From an uncultured Alphaproteobacteria bacterium (GTDB lineage: Bacteria > Pseudomonadota > Alphaproteobacteria > Rhodobacterales > Rhodobacteraceae), in assembly GCA_902530595.1 (NCBI GenBank), contig CACAAX010000001.1:40377-104376 (forward strand): a DNA stretch of 64,000 nucleotides, given 5' to 3'. The stretch's first letter is position 1. Each line of letters starts with the position of its first letter. Under the pieces are notes generated by a model, which saw only the letters and a program-made list of their open reading frames with translations, had not been told where the DNA came from and did not search any database. The translations under genes and the position numbers were made by a program. This document shows, in pieces, positions 22,748 through 34,309 of the stretch.

Positions 22748-23758
22748 TTATTTCAAGAAACCGACTATCTCACGTGTCTTTTGTAATATTGGTCGAGAAA
22801 TATGATCAGCTTCTTCAGAACCCATTCGCAAAATTTCCACTATATATGTTTCTTCATTCAAAAGCTTCTTTATCTCTTTATTTATTGGATCAAGTTCAGA
22901 AATAAGGATATCTGATAGCTCATCTTTCAATTTTTTAAAATCTGATCCTGAAAATTGCTCCAATGTTTTTTCAATAGATTGATTGGCTAAAGTTGCATAG
23001 ATTCCAAGCAAATTTTCTGCTTCTGGGCGGTTAACAAGTTCTTCTTTAACGCTCGGTATTTCAAAGGGATCGGTTTTTGCCTTTTGAATTTTTTTTCTAA
23101 TAGAATCGCTATCATCGGTTAGGTTTATGCGAGACATCTCTGACGCTTCTGACTTAGACATTTTCTTGGTTCCATCTCTCAAAGACATTATTCTTGTGGC
23201 TGTTCCTTCTATAATTGGCTCCGGTATTGGGAAAAAGCCTGGCGTCTTGAAGTCATTATTAAATTTCATAGCTATATCACGAGTTAATTCGAGATGTTGT
23301 TTTTGGTCTTCACCTACCGGTACATGAGTGGCGTGATAAGCAAGAATGTCCGCAGCCATTAGAGTTGGGTAACAATAAAGTCCAAGAGAAGCATTTTCTC
23401 TATTTTTCCCAGCCTTCTCTTTAAATTGTGTCATACGATTCAGCCACCCAATTCTTGCTACACAATTGAATATCCATGCTAGCTCTGTATGTGTCGAGAC
23501 TTGACTTTGGTTGAATATAATTGAATTTTCTTGCCGTAAACCACAGGCTAGAAAAGCGGCGGTTACCTCGATAGTATTTCGGCGTAATTCTTTTGGATCT
23601 TGCCAATTGGTTATTGCATGAAGATCTACCAGGCAATAAATGCACATGGTATCAGCATCTTGAAGCTCAACAAATCGCTTAACAGCTCCGAGATAATTTC
23701 CTAAGTGGAGGTTTCCAGTGGGCTGCACACCAGAAAAAACTAATTTACTATCCATCAA
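22748..23758 (-). CDS. trpS: Tryptophanyl-tRNA synthetase
   Basis: [34 protein letters not shown]. Confidence 0.97.
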   Translation of the reverse strand: MMDSKLVFSGVQPTGNLHLGNYLGAVKRFVELQDADTMCIYCLVDLHAITNWQDPKELRRNTIEVTAAFLACGLRQENSIIFNQSQVSTHTELAWIFNCVARIGWLNRMTQFKEKAGKNRENASLGLYCYPTLMAADILAYHATHVPVGEDQKQHLELTRDIAMKFNNDFKTPGFFPIPEPIIEGTATRIMSLRDGTKKMSKSEASEMSRINLTDDSDSIRKKIQKAKTDPFEIPSVKEELVNRPEAENLLGIYATLANQSIEKTLEQFSGSDFKKLKDELSDILISELDPINKEIKKLLNEETYIVEILRMGSEEADHISRPILQKTREIVGFLK

Positions 23759-23772
23759 AAACGTCTCTTATA

Positions 23773-25320
23773 TTATTTACCAAAGTCATTGACCCAAAAA
23801 TTCTTATCCAATATACCCAAAAACTTTAGGCATGCAAAATAACTAATTCCTGATAGGGGTATGACCATACTCAACCATAGGATTGTGAGGACTTGAGTAG
23901 AAAAATACTGAAGTGTAAAAGATTTCGTCAATATTAACAAAATGAGCATAAAGCAACTGCTAAGGACAATCCTTGGTAGGCCCCGTTTAAAAGCACTATT
24001 AAAATAAAAACCAAATTTGTAGGTATGATAGACTAATGAAATAAACACCAACCAATTTGTGATTGCGTATGCTATTGGAGGCGCTAAAAACTTGAATATA
24101 TCTAGTAAGGTATAAGCAAGACTTACGTTTAAGAAAACAGATGCTAGCGAGTAATAAAAAGGTATCCTGATATTTTTCTCTGCAAAATAAAAGTTGAGTA
24201 ATAGCATTTGTAAGCTTATTGGTATGATACTTAAGCTGTAAATTGATAAAGCTTTACTGGTTTGAATAGCATCATTCACTAAAAAATTGCCTCTTTGAAA
24301 TAGAGACGATATGATCTCGGAATTCAAATATATTAAACCTACAGAGGCAGGCAGTGCAAAAATAAGGGACAGTTGCATAGACTGGTTTAGATATGAGTTG
24401 CCCTCAGCTTTTCGACCACTTTTTTTGAGTGAACTAAGTTTTGGTAGAGTAACAACATTTAAAGCAACCCCAATAAGCGCAATTGGAAGCTGTGCAAGCC
24501 TATCAGCATAAATAAGCCATACCATAGCACCATCAAAAAGTGATGATATTTGTCTACCCACTACGAGATTTATTTGTGAAACGCCACTTGCTAAACTAAT
24601 GGGTATTGATTTTAAAAATAGTTCTTTTGAGATACTTAGATTCGGATTTAAGGCAGATAAATTTACTGAAGTAAGAGAGATTCCATTCAACCTGCATGCT
24701 ATGAAAACCATTACTAAGTTGACAAAGCCAGAAGCCAATACAGCTACGCAAAGATTATAACCAAAATCACTAGAGTAAAGGGCAGAAAAAATTAATGAAC
24801 CAATAAGAAATAAGTTTAAAACACCCTGTGTAGCGGTACTGATGTGATATAGGTTGAGAGCATTAAGTACTGAATTGAATAATTGTACCAGTGAGATGAG
24901 AAGAATGTACGGAAACATTATCCTTCCATATAGTACGGCCAATTCGAACCTTTCGTCATATAAAAAACCAAACGCAAGTGCTTTTATTAAAGCAGGCATA
25001 AAAATCACTCCTAGTATTGAAATCAAACCTAAGGTTATAAAAAGAGAAAAAAACACAATTGTCACCAGCTCGTTAGTGTTTTTTTTTCTACCTTTGACAC
25101 CTATAAAAATCGGTATAAACACTTTATTAAATGAACCCTCAGCAAATATTCGCCTAAGCATATTCGGAACAGTAAATGCGAGTAAAAAAGCCTGAGCCAC
25201 TGGACCTGAACCAAGAAAGAGAGCCAGAAAAATATCGCGCAAAAATCCTAATATTCGGCTAAAGAGTGTCCAAAGACCAACAATTGAGAAGTTATTAATA
25301 AGAGCGGATTTCTTTGTCAT
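23773..25320 (-). CDS. murJ: Lipid II flippase MurJ (MviN)
   Basis: SALINNFSIVGLWTLFSRILGFLRDIFLA; multi-TM; next to glnD. Confidence 0.93.
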   Translation of the reverse strand: MTKKSALINNFSIVGLWTLFSRILGFLRDIFLALFLGSGPVAQAFLLAFTVPNMLRRIFAEGSFNKVFIPIFIGVKGRKKNTNELVTIVFFSLFITLGLISILGVIFMPALIKALAFGFLYDERFELAVLYGRIMFPYILLISLVQLFNSVLNALNLYHISTATQGVLNLFLIGSLIFSALYSSDFGYNLCVAVLASGFVNLVMVFIACRLNGISLTSVNLSALNPNLSISKELFLKSIPISLASGVSQINLVVGRQISSLFDGAMVWLIYADRLAQLPIALIGVALNVVTLPKLSSLKKSGRKAEGNSYLNQSMQLSLIFALPASVGLIYLNSEIISSLFQRGNFLVNDAIQTSKALSIYSLSIIPISLQMLLLNFYFAEKNIRIPFYYSLASVFLNVSLAYTLLDIFKFLAPPIAYAITNWLVFISLVYHTYKFGFYFNSAFKRGLPRIVLSSCFMLILLILTKSFTLQYFSTQVLTILWLSMVIPLSGISYFACLKFLGILDKNFWVNDFGK

Positions 25321-28094
25321 TAATTTTTTAGCGCCTTCTTAAAATGTTTATCAAGATAAAACAAAAGCTCCTTCCTCACTTGCTCTAACTTTTGTGAGGA
25401 TGTAATTTTTTCGCCAAATAAATCATTTACATAAAATGTGTCTACAGCTTGCTCTCCATATGTAGCAATAACCGCAGACCTTATCGTAATTTGATTCTGA
25501 AATAGTGTATTTGTTATGTTATAGAGAAGGCCTAATCTATCTCGAGTATCAACTTCAATCATAGTTTGTTTATGCGACCCTTTGTTATCAAAAGAAATCT
25601 TTGTGGGAACCTCAAAGTACTTCTCACGGTCTTTTATTTTGTCTTGTTTCTCTAAAATTGATTTTGTGATAATCTCCCCTGAGAGAGTTTTCTTAACTGT
25701 TTCTAACAACTTTTTAGTTTTTCTTTCATCATATTTTTTTCCAAGATTGTCTTGTATCCAAAAAATGAAATTTGCTATTCCGTCTTTTGTTGTAAATGTT
25801 TTTGCATCAATAACATTAGCAGAGGCAATTGCTAGTGCTCCTGCCAATCTTGAAAAAATGCCAGGATGGTCTTCCATGACAAAAATTATCTTTGTTATAT
25901 CACGCTCGTTGTCATATGCAGGTTCAACCTGCAATGGATCTTGCTCAAGCCTTATGATCATTTCGGCTATAAGCTTTTGGGTTGGCGTATCTAAAACTAG
26001 CCAATAAGCATCAAAATGGCGCAAAGTTTCCTTTTTGATATCTTCATTGTTAAACCCTTGGAGATATCCCTTAAGCTTTATTTTTGCTGTATCTATTCGC
26101 TCTGATCTTGTTTCAACCTTGATATCTTTTGAAACCAATTTAAGTGTTTGAAAGTAAAGGCTTTCAAGTAGAGACTTTTTCCAATTGTTCCATGCATCAG
26201 AAGATACCCCTTTTATATCACAAACAGTTAGTATAAATAGTAGATCTAGTGTTTCTCTATCTGTGACATACTCTTGAAAATCTATAATTGTTTTTTGGTC
26301 TGATAAATCTCGTTTTTGAGCAAAATCAGACATCATTAAATGATTTCTCACTAACCAACAAATTTTCTTACGTTCACTATCTTTCAGAGAAAACCTTTTA
26401 CATAATTTGGTGGCAATTTTCTCACCCTCAATAGAGTGGTCATTTTCTAGCCCCTTTCCAATATCATGAAAGAGTATTGAGAGATACAGTACTTTTCTAT
26501 TAAGAGATTTCCTCGAAAATATTTCCTCTACAGCTGTTCCATAGTTTTTAGGTAATTTTTCAATCTCGGATAAAACTTTTAAGCATTGAATCGTATGTTC
26601 GTCGACAGTGAACCAGTGGTACATATTAAACTGCATTAACGCTACAATTCTGCCAAAGTCAGGTATAAATGCCCCTAAAAACCCAACTTCGTTCATTCTT
26701 CTCAGAACTCTTTCGGGATTGCCGTAGTCAATCAATAAACTTAAAAACAGGTCATTTGCCTCAAAACTATTTTTGAGCTCAGAGTCTACCAAATCTAAAT
26801 TTTGTGAAACTAGTCTTAATGCTTGTGGATGAATTAGTATTTTAGAATCGAGGGCACAAATGAATAACTTTAAAATATTTACGGGTTTTTCTGTTAAAAA
26901 ATTTTTATCTTTGATATTGAGTCTGCCTTTTTCAATAATTAACCCTGGTTGCAATTGCTTTAATGATCTTCCGGAAAGTCCCAGCAGTTCTGAGAGGTTT
27001 CTCTTAAATCCTTTTTTCTTTGCTAAATAATTCTCTTCTATTGCGGTTAAGAATATTCTCGTAAGATCTCCAACATTTTTTGCCTGCAGAAAATATTTTT
27101 GCATAAATATCTCTACGCCTCTTCTCGAGTTATCATCTTCAATATTTAAGCCTTTTGCTAAATCAGCTTGAATGTTAAAAGTTAATTTCTCATTAGCGTA
27201 ACCTGATATTTGATGAATTTTACACCTTATAAACCAAAGAAAGTTTTCCGCTTCTGTAAATATTTCTAGCTCGCTCTCCTTAAAGATCTTTTTCTCTATA
27301 AGGGATTGGATGTTATCGGTTCTATAAATATACTTTGATATCCAGTATAAGGTATGGAGGTCTCGTAGTCCTCCCTTACCTTCTTTAATATTTGGCTCCA
27401 GCATATACCGCGCATTAGCATGCTTAAGGTGTCTTTCTGCTCTCTCCGAAAGCTTTCCTTCCACAAAGATCGATGCTTTTTTCGAAAAAACTTTTTTCTT
27501 TAGCGTAGTCTCTAATTCTTCAAATAAGTCTCTACTTCCACATAAGTATCTCTTCTCCAGCATTGAGGTTCGTATTGTTAAGTCATCCAAACCTAGTTGA
27601 ACACAATCAGATATAGTTCTAGATGAGTGACCTACTTTAAATTTTAAATCCCAAAGTAGATACAATACTGACTCTACTACACTCTTAGCCCAACCTGTCT
27701 GACGTTTATTGGACAGGAATAATAAATCTATGTCGGAATAAGGAGCCATTTCACCCCTTCCGAAACCTCCTACAGCAACCAATGATAAGCTTTGACTGCC
27801 AGAAGGGTGAGTAAACGGATGAAATTTTTTATGGACTAGATTAAAAACAGTAGTAACCAATATATCTGTTTTTTTACAAAAAAGGGTTTTCGCTTCGTTC
27901 CCTAAAAAAGGGCATTTGTTTAGAAAATCAAAAGCGACTTGGGTCATGAGCTCATTAGAAGCTCTAAGCATGGATGTTATCTTTGCTCTTGTCTTCACAT
28001 CTGGATTATTGGGAATAGCTAAATCTAAAAGTTCCTTATTTAGCTTTTCTCTGTAACTATCCAATTCGATTATGGTCTTCTTTGCTGTCTGCAT
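25320..28094 (-). CDS. glnD: Bifunctional uridylyltransferase/uridylyl-removing enzyme
   Basis: LVAVGGFGRGEMAPYSDIDLLFL; LFHDIGKGLENDHS HD domain; two C-terminal ACT domains. Confidence 0.96.
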   Translation of the reverse strand: MQTAKKTIIELDSYREKLNKELLDLAIPNNPDVKTRAKITSMLRASNELMTQVAFDFLNKCPFLGNEAKTLFCKKTDILVTTVFNLVHKKFHPFTHPSGSQSLSLVAVGGFGRGEMAPYSDIDLLFLSNKRQTGWAKSVVESVLYLLWDLKFKVGHSSRTISDCVQLGLDDLTIRTSMLEKRYLCGSRDLFEELETTLKKKVFSKKASIFVEGKLSERAERHLKHANARYMLEPNIKEGKGGLRDLHTLYWISKYIYRTDNIQSLIEKKIFKESELEIFTEAENFLWFIRCKIHQISGYANEKLTFNIQADLAKGLNIEDDNSRRGVEIFMQKYFLQAKNVGDLTRIFLTAIEENYLAKKKGFKRNLSELLGLSGRSLKQLQPGLIIEKGRLNIKDKNFLTEKPVNILKLFICALDSKILIHPQALRLVSQNLDLVDSELKNSFEANDLFLSLLIDYGNPERVLRRMNEVGFLGAFIPDFGRIVALMQFNMYHWFTVDEHTIQCLKVLSEIEKLPKNYGTAVEEIFSRKSLNRKVLYLSILFHDIGKGLENDHSIEGEKIATKLCKRFSLKDSERKKICWLVRNHLMMSDFAQKRDLSDQKTIIDFQEYVTDRETLDLLFILTVCDIKGVSSDAWNNWKKSLLESLYFQTLKLVSKDIKVETRSERIDTAKIKLKGYLQGFNNEDIKKETLRHFDAYWLVLDTPTQKLIAEMIIRLEQDPLQVEPAYDNERDITKIIFVMEDHPGIFSRLAGALAIASANVIDAKTFTTKDGIANFIFWIQDNLGKKYDERKTKKLLETVKKTLSGEIITKSILEKQDKIKDREKYFEVPTKISFDNKGSHKQTMIEVDTRDRLGLLYNITNTLFQNQITIRSAVIATYGEQAVDTFYVNDLFGEKITSSQKLEQVRKELLFYLDKHFKKALKN

Positions 28095-28211
28095 AAACTA
28101 GAGTAATATTATATTTAGTTAGACTACACGAGAGAATTATTAAAAAATTTACAAAGTCTGGAAAGCTTTAGATTGAGAAGTTATATTAAATTGCTAGATT
28201 TTTGATTAAGT

Positions 28212-29081
28212 ATGAACGAATTTGTGTATCCAGAAATTAAGTCCGGCTTATATCTTGTTTCACTTCCAGTGGGGTGTCTAAGTGATATCAGTTTTAGAGC
28301 ACTACATATGTTAAGTAATTCTGATTACGTAGCTGGCGAAGATACTCGAAGTGTAAGATCACTATTTAAATTATTGAAAATTAGAAAATCAATAAAGTCT
28401 ATAATTTCATATCACGATCATAGCTCAGCTCATACAAGAGGGAAAATAATAGAATTAATTAAACAAGGCAAAAGTGTGGCTTTAGTCAGTGACGCGGGTA
28501 CACCATTGATTTCAGATCCTGGTTATAAACTGGTAAAGACTACAATTGAAGAGGGTTTTGAGGTTTTTAGCGTTCCTGGGCCCTCCTCTGTTATTGCGGC
28601 ATTAACAGTATCAGGCTTGCCAACGGATACGTTTAGTTTTTTGGGGTTTTTACCGAATACCAAAAGCAAGAAGAAAAAACTATTAGAAACGTATTTAAAT
28701 CTAGGCTCTTCTTTGGTTATTTTTGAGAGTGGCAAGAGACTACAAAAAACGTTGGAACTGTTAGCAGAAACTTGCAGACCATCCACTGAAATATGTATCT
28801 GTCGGGAGCTAACGAAATTAAATGAAGAGGTAACCAGGTTTAAAGCACAAGAAGGTATAAAGGTTACAAAAAAAATGAGATCCTTAAAAGGAGAGTTTGT
28901 AATTGTAGTAGGAAAAAATGAGGCTCGAGATTTTGACTTGAAAAACCTTGATGAACAGCTTAGAAAAATAAAAAAATCGATGAGCATGAAAGATTCAGTG
29001 GATTTTCTAGCTGAGAAGCTAAATATCCAAAAAAGAATTATATATAAAAAAGCCCTAACGATATTTAAAGATAACAATTAA
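28212..29081 (+). CDS. rsmI: 16S rRNA (cytidine-2'-O)-methyltransferase
   Basis: GLYLVSLPVGCLSDISFRALHMLSNSDYVAGEDTRSVRSLF; VSDAGTPLISDPGYKLV; VPGPSSVIAALTVSGLPTDTFSFLGFLP. Confidence 0.93.
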   Translation: MNEFVYPEIKSGLYLVSLPVGCLSDISFRALHMLSNSDYVAGEDTRSVRSLFKLLKIRKSIKSIISYHDHSSAHTRGKIIELIKQGKSVALVSDAGTPLISDPGYKLVKTTIEEGFEVFSVPGPSSVIAALTVSGLPTDTFSFLGFLPNTKSKKKKLLETYLNLGSSLVIFESGKRLQKTLELLAETCRPSTEICICRELTKLNEEVTRFKAQEGIKVTKKMRSLKGEFVIVVGKNEARDFDLKNLDEQLRKIKKSMSMKDSVDFLAEKLNIQKRIIYKKALTIFKDNN

Positions 29082-29100
29082 CCTAGATTGGTATGTATTT

Positions 29101-30054
29101 ATGAAACTCAAGATAGCATTTCAGATGGATCCAATATCTGATGTTGACATTAACGGAGACACTTCATTTAGATTGGCAGAGGAAGCCCAAAAAAGGAGTC
29201 ATCAAATATACTATTTTAATCCTGAAAGCTTAGTCTATGAAAGCGGGAAAATTATTGCGTATGGCCAAAAAGTAGATATAGATCGGGAGGGTAAACCAGT
29301 AATTTCTCTGCAAAAAGAGCAGAAAATAGATTTGTCGGAGGAAGTAGATATAGTCTTCTTAAGACAAGATCCTCCTTTCGATATGCTTTACATAACTACG
29401 ACTTTCTTGTTAGAAAGGCTCAAGGGTAAAACTTTAGTTCTCAATGACCCATATTGGGTGAGAAACTCTCCAGAAAAACTATTAGTTCTCGACTTCATAG
29501 ACTTAATGCCACCAACCGTTATTACAAGAAGCCTAAGGTCAATTATTGATTTTCGAAATAGATACAAAGATGTAATTCTTAAGCCTCTATATGGAAATGG
29601 AGGGACAGGTGTATTTAGATTGGTAGAAGGCGACAAAAACTTGAATGTTTTCTTTGAAACATTCGTAAATAACTCAAGAGAGCCGATCATTGTTCAACAA
29701 TTTTTGCCAGATGTGTCTAATGGAGATAAGAGAATTATTTTAGTTGATGGAGAGCCGATTGGTGCTATCAACCGTATTCCCCCTCAGGACGATATTCGAT
29801 CAAATATGCATGTTGGTGGTACACCTGCAAAGTCAAACTTGACTGCAAGAGATACTGAAATATGTAAAAGGCTCTCACCGGTGTTGAAAAAGAAAAATTT
29901 ATTTTTTGTGGGAATAGATGTAATTGGTCAGCATTTAACAGAAATAAATGTGACTTCGCCTACGGGCTTGCAAGAACTAGAGCGCTTCGAAAACAAGAAT
30001 TATGCGCAAACAATTTGGGAAGGTATCGAGAAAAAATGGAAGAGCGAGCAATAG
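29101..30054 (+). CDS. gshB: Glutathione synthase
   Basis: MKLKIAFQMDPISDVDINGDTSFRLAEEAQKR; ATP-grasp; NVTSPTGLQELERF. Confidence 0.96.
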   Translation: MKLKIAFQMDPISDVDINGDTSFRLAEEAQKRSHQIYYFNPESLVYESGKIIAYGQKVDIDREGKPVISLQKEQKIDLSEEVDIVFLRQDPPFDMLYITTTFLLERLKGKTLVLNDPYWVRNSPEKLLVLDFIDLMPPTVITRSLRSIIDFRNRYKDVILKPLYGNGGTGVFRLVEGDKNLNVFFETFVNNSREPIIVQQFLPDVSNGDKRIILVDGEPIGAINRIPPQDDIRSNMHVGGTPAKSNLTARDTEICKRLSPVLKKKNLFFVGIDVIGQHLTEINVTSPTGLQELERFENKNYAQTIWEGIEKKWKSEQ

Positions 30055-30680
30055 ATAATAAGACCACATTTATAGCAATTATTATGATGGCCTCAGTGGT
30101 TATTCTTTCCAATATATTGGTCCAGTTTTATCTAGGTGCTTTTTTGACTTATGGAGCGTTTACCTATCCAATAGCTTTTCTGATTAATGACGTTGTGAAT
30201 AAACTAGAGGGTCCCAGAAGAGCAAGGCAAGTGATTTTTTGGGGTTTTGTCGTCGGCGTTGTATGTTCTTTAATTGGTAGTCAAATTGAGGGCGAGTTTG
30301 GTCCTTTGGTTACCTTAAGGATTGCTGTGGGCTCAGGTCTTGCATTCTTGATAGCACATTTTAGTGACACTTATGTTTTTCATTTTTTTAGAAAATTAAG
30401 ATGGTGGGTTCCCCCTTTGGTATCATCAACAATAGGCTCAGCTCTTGATACGTTGATATTTTTCTCTATAGCGTTTTCAGCAACATTCGTATTTATTGAA
30501 CCACAAAATGATGTAGCGTGGGCGAACGAGGCGTCAGCGCTATTGAACTTTTTTCCAATAGACACACCTTTATGGGTAAGTATGGCTGCAGCTGACTTCA
30601 TGGTAAAATTAGTTCTGGCATCCTTATTCTTGATCCCATTTAGAAGGATAGTTTCATCAGCTCGCCAAATAAATGTATGA
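30036..30680 (+). CDS. VUT/YhhQ family queuosine precursor transporter
   Basis: MEERAIDNKTTFIAIIMMASVVILSNILVQF...GAFTYPIAFLINDVVNKLEGPRRAR; ORF track start 30015 is probably too early, ATG at 30036 overlaps gshB. Confidence 0.87.
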   Translation: MEERAIDNKTTFIAIIMMASVVILSNILVQFYLGAFLTYGAFTYPIAFLINDVVNKLEGPRRARQVIFWGFVVGVVCSLIGSQIEGEFGPLVTLRIAVGSGLAFLIAHFSDTYVFHFFRKLRWWVPPLVSSTIGSALDTLIFFSIAFSATFVFIEPQNDVAWANEASALLNFFPIDTPLWVSMAAADFMVKLVLASLFLIPFRRIVSSARQINV

Positions 30681-30682
30681 TA

Positions 30683-31150
30683 TTAGCTTTGCTTCATTAG
30701 TCTTGATTTTTCCCTTTGCCAATCTCTCTTTTTCTCAGTTTGTCTCTTGTCGACGACCTTTTTTCCTTTAGCAATACCAATTAAAAGTTTAACTTTCCCT
30801 TTTTCGTTTAAGTAAAGTTTTAGAGGAATAAGAGTCATTCTTTCCCTAGTTAAATTTACCCACAGCTTCTTCAGTTGCTTTTTATTGATAAGTAGTTTGC
30901 GCCTTCTTCTTTCTTCATGACCAAATGTTTTTGAATTGCTGTGAAGAGGTATATAACAGTTAATCAGCCACAACTCTCCTTCCTCGATACTTGCATAACT
31001 TTCAGCAATAAGACCCCTGCTATCTCTCAGAGACTTCACTTCTGAACCCACCAAAACCAGACCACACTCAAGTGTCTCACCAATCTCATAGTTGTATCTA
31101 GCTTTACGATTTTCGGCGAGTGATTTGGATGATACTTTTTTTTTACTCAT
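30683..31150 (-). CDS. smpB: SsrA-binding protein
   Basis: [43 protein letters not shown]. Confidence 0.97.
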   Translation of the reverse strand: MSKKKVSSKSLAENRKARYNYEIGETLECGLVLVGSEVKSLRDSRGLIAESYASIEEGELWLINCYIPLHSNSKTFGHEERRRRKLLINKKQLKKLWVNLTRERMTLIPLKLYLNEKGKVKLLIGIAKGKKVVDKRQTEKKRDWQREKSRLMKQS

Positions 31151-32048
31151 CGGAAGCGGAGATTAAACCTGCGGTATGCATAGCTGATTTTATCTGGCTC
31201 TCTGTCTCTGTAGATATTGTACAAAGAGGTGCTCTAACTTCATTTTCACATTTGCTAAGTAGGCTTAGAGCGTATTTAGTCGGCGCTGGGCTTGGCTCTG
31301 CGAAGGCGGCACGGTGAAGGGGTAGTAGTTTATCCTGATATTCAAGTGCGCTTTTATAATTACCAGCCAGCATCGCATCTTGAAAGAGTGCTGAAAGTTT
31401 TGGAGCAATATTTGCAATTACCGAAATGCAACCGACACCACCATGCGCATTAAACCCTAGCGCGGTGGCATCCTCGCCAGATAATTGGAGAAAATCGGTT
31501 CCACACGTTTCTCTGGTATCAGAAACCCTAGAGACATCACCAGTTGCATCTTTGACTCCAATAATTCGTGGTAATTTAGATAACTGACCCATAGTATCAG
31601 GGTTCATATCAATGATCGATCGACCTGGAATATTATAAATTATAATAGGTAAATTTGAGTTATCATGCAGTCTCGTGTAATGATTAAGAAGACCTTTTTG
31701 ATTTGGTTTGTTGTAGTATGGAGTAACTACTAACGCAGCATCAGCTCCTACTCTTTCAGAAAATTCCATAAGTTCTATGGACTCGGCAGTACTATTGGAG
31801 CCTGCACCGGCTATTATTGGTATTCTCTTTCCTGAGAAGTTTATTATTGCTTCCACAACTTCCTTATGTTCTTCATGACTCAGTGTCGGAGATTCACCAG
31901 TTGTTCCAACCGCCACTATTGCAGAACTTCCCTCGCTGATATGCCACTCAACTAAATTCTCAAGTGCAGAAAAGTCAACTTCTCCATTTTTAAACGGAGT
32001 AATCAGTGCAGGGATCGAACCTTTAAACATTATTTTTAACCTTTTCAA
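31143..32048 (-). CDS. dapA: 4-hydroxy-tetrahydrodipicolinate synthase
   Basis: [48 protein letters not shown]. Confidence 0.96.
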   Translation of the reverse strand: MKRLKIMFKGSIPALITPFKNGEVDFSALENLVEWHISEGSSAIVAVGTTGESPTLSHEEHKEVVEAIINFSGKRIPIIAGAGSNSTAESIELMEFSERVGADAALVVTPYYNKPNQKGLLNHYTRLHDNSNLPIIIYNIPGRSIIDMNPDTMGQLSKLPRIIGVKDATGDVSRVSDTRETCGTDFLQLSGEDATALGFNAHGGVGCISVIANIAPKLSALFQDAMLAGNYKSALEYQDKLLPLHRAAFAEPSPAPTKYALSLLSKCENEVRAPLCTISTETESQIKSAMHTAGLISASDE

Positions 32049-32177
32049 TAATTACAATTGTAACATAATATATAGGAAACAAAAATTCGCAAGATTCATA
32101 ATCTCGTTCCCAAAACTCTGAGTTTACAATTCTGCATTTTTTCAGATAACCAAATCAAGATAGGTAAAATCCTTATT

Positions 32178-34265
32178 ATGAAAAAACTGTTTTTGCTAAT
32201 TTTCACTTCAATTCTCGTTCTTTTTAAAGCAAGCATGGCTGAGGATTTGGAGGATTACATAAATAAAGGGCATGTAGAAGTTTTAGTAGAAGCACTTAAG
32301 TATTCTGATGCAAGTATGTTTGATGAGGCACAAAATGAAATAAAAGACACCAATAATGAAAATTTGCTGTTGTTTATCAAATGGCTAAAATTACGGGAGG
32401 GTAAAGGAAGTTTTTTGGAATATTCAGAGTTTTTGAAATATCATGAACATTGGCCTCAACAGCGTTTATTAAAAAAATTGGGAGAGCTCTCTATTGACGA
32501 AAGTGTAAAAAGAAGCGACATACAAACATTTTTCAAAGTTGGTGCAGATTGCAAAAAACTAAAAGAGGCTTCATCTCGTTTATATGAAGACCACTGCCTT
32601 CCTCAGACAGCCCAAGGCTCGATAGCTCTCTTGCAGACACTAAACGCAAATACCAATACTGAATTTTTTAATGAGGTTTTGGAAAAGCTAGTTGTAAGAC
32701 AAATAGTGACAGATAAGCAATGGAACTATCTGAATACCTATCACAAAAGTAAATTAGCTGAGATGGCTACACAGCGATTTAAACACTTTAAGAAAAAATC
32801 TGACCTAAATGAGTTGGATAGAATTTCAATTTTTTTAGATGAAAAGGAATTGAAGATTTTAAAAAGTGTAAAACAGTATAAAGAAATAAAGAAACTGTCT
32901 AAAAATTTTACGTATAAAGCCAAAGACTTCAATGATGTAGGGGTGGCATATGATTACATCTCTCTTTTGAGGAGGTCTGGCCAGTTTGATTTGGCTCAAA
33001 AGCTTATTAGGAAAAATTCATCAAGGCATTTTGATATTATTGAAGATGAAAGATGGCTTCAAATTAAGCAAATTTACTCTCTCAGAGCGCTGAGAGGAGG
33101 ATACGCTAACAGAGCTTATGAAATAGCAAACACCAAATATAATTTTTCTGACAATCCAAACGCTCTTAGCGATTTTCTTTATCTTGAATGGTTGGCAGGT
33201 TTTATTGCTTTAGAATTCTTCAATGACCCTAAATTAGCGAAAAAACATTTCTTAAATTTCTTTACATTACTAAAAGAGTGGGAAGAAAAATCCAACTATC
33301 TAAATGAAATTGGTTATCATAAAGATATAATTTCACTTGACATCGCTAGTGCTAGAATTGGTTATTGGCTTGGAAAAACCTTTATACAATTGGGCGACAA
33401 AAAGAGTGCTCAGGAATTTTTTGCCTTATCGGCGAACTATGATTACTCCTTTTATGGTCAGCTTTCTCTCGAGAGGTTGAAGATAAAGCCTAGCCCACGC
33501 TATGTGACAAGAAAAGATAGTAAAGGTTTTAAGATAAATAATCAAAAAGACCTAGTTGAGGTAGCCGCCAGTCTATATTTCGCGGAAAGGGGGGTTTTGT
33601 CCGATTATATATTTGGACATCTGGCTAAGGACCTATCAGAGCAAGAAAGATATAAGCTTTGTCATATACTTCACGACGCTGGATTTATAAAGGGCTCGCT
33701 GACAGTAGCGAAAAAGTCAACAGAAAAAGGAACCCCCCTACATAGTGAATTGTTCCCAACCAATAAAGATTTTGTATTTGATCAGAATGTCGATAAGTCA
33801 CTGGTTTTATCGGTTATAAGGCAAGAAAGCGAGTTTTTTAGAGCTGCAAAGTCTAGAACGGGAGCACTTGGTTTAATGCAATTAATGCCTAACACGGCAA
33901 AAGAAGTGGCTAGAAAACTAAAAATTAAATATCAAAAGTCGAAGCTCATTACTGATGAGAATTATAATATTCGCTTGGGGTCATATTATTTGAAGTATTT
34001 ATTAAAAAGATACGAAGGTAGTAAAGTTCTTACTTTAGCAGCCTATAATGCTGGTCCTGCAAATTTGAAAAAATGGTTATCTAATATGGGAGATCCAAGA
34101 AAAAAGGGTATTGACCCTCTAGTATGGATTGAATTGATACCATACCCAGAAACAAGAAACTATATAAAGCGTGTATTGGAGGCCGTTTGGATATACGATA
34201 GTAAGATCTCCGGATCAATTGAAAAGCCAAACTTGGCAAAAAAATATTTTGGCCATCGTTTTTAA
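32178..34265 (+). CDS. slt: Soluble lytic murein transglycosylase
   Basis: Signal peptide; C-terminal SLT domain VIRQESEFFRAAKSRTGALGLMQLMPNTAKEVARKL...LAAYNAGPANLKKWL. Confidence 0.92.
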   Translation: MKKLFLLIFTSILVLFKASMAEDLEDYINKGHVEVLVEALKYSDASMFDEAQNEIKDTNNENLLLFIKWLKLREGKGSFLEYSEFLKYHEHWPQQRLLKKLGELSIDESVKRSDIQTFFKVGADCKKLKEASSRLYEDHCLPQTAQGSIALLQTLNANTNTEFFNEVLEKLVVRQIVTDKQWNYLNTYHKSKLAEMATQRFKHFKKKSDLNELDRISIFLDEKELKILKSVKQYKEIKKLSKNFTYKAKDFNDVGVAYDYISLLRRSGQFDLAQKLIRKNSSRHFDIIEDERWLQIKQIYSLRALRGGYANRAYEIANTKYNFSDNPNALSDFLYLEWLAGFIALEFFNDPKLAKKHFLNFFTLLKEWEEKSNYLNEIGYHKDIISLDIASARIGYWLGKTFIQLGDKKSAQEFFALSANYDYSFYGQLSLERLKIKPSPRYVTRKDSKGFKINNQKDLVEVAASLYFAERGVLSDYIFGHLAKDLSEQERYKLCHILHDAGFIKGSLTVAKKSTEKGTPLHSELFPTNKDFVFDQNVDKSLVLSVIRQESEFFRAAKSRTGALGLMQLMPNTAKEVARKLKIKYQKSKLITDENYNIRLGSYYLKYLLKRYEGSKVLTLAAYNAGPANLKKWLSNMGDPRKKGIDPLVWIELIPYPETRNYIKRVLEAVWIYDSKISGSIEKPNLAKKYFGHRF

Positions 34266-34309
34266 ATTTGAATAAAAACCAAGTTGCCAAACGTTTATAT
34301 GAAAAATTT

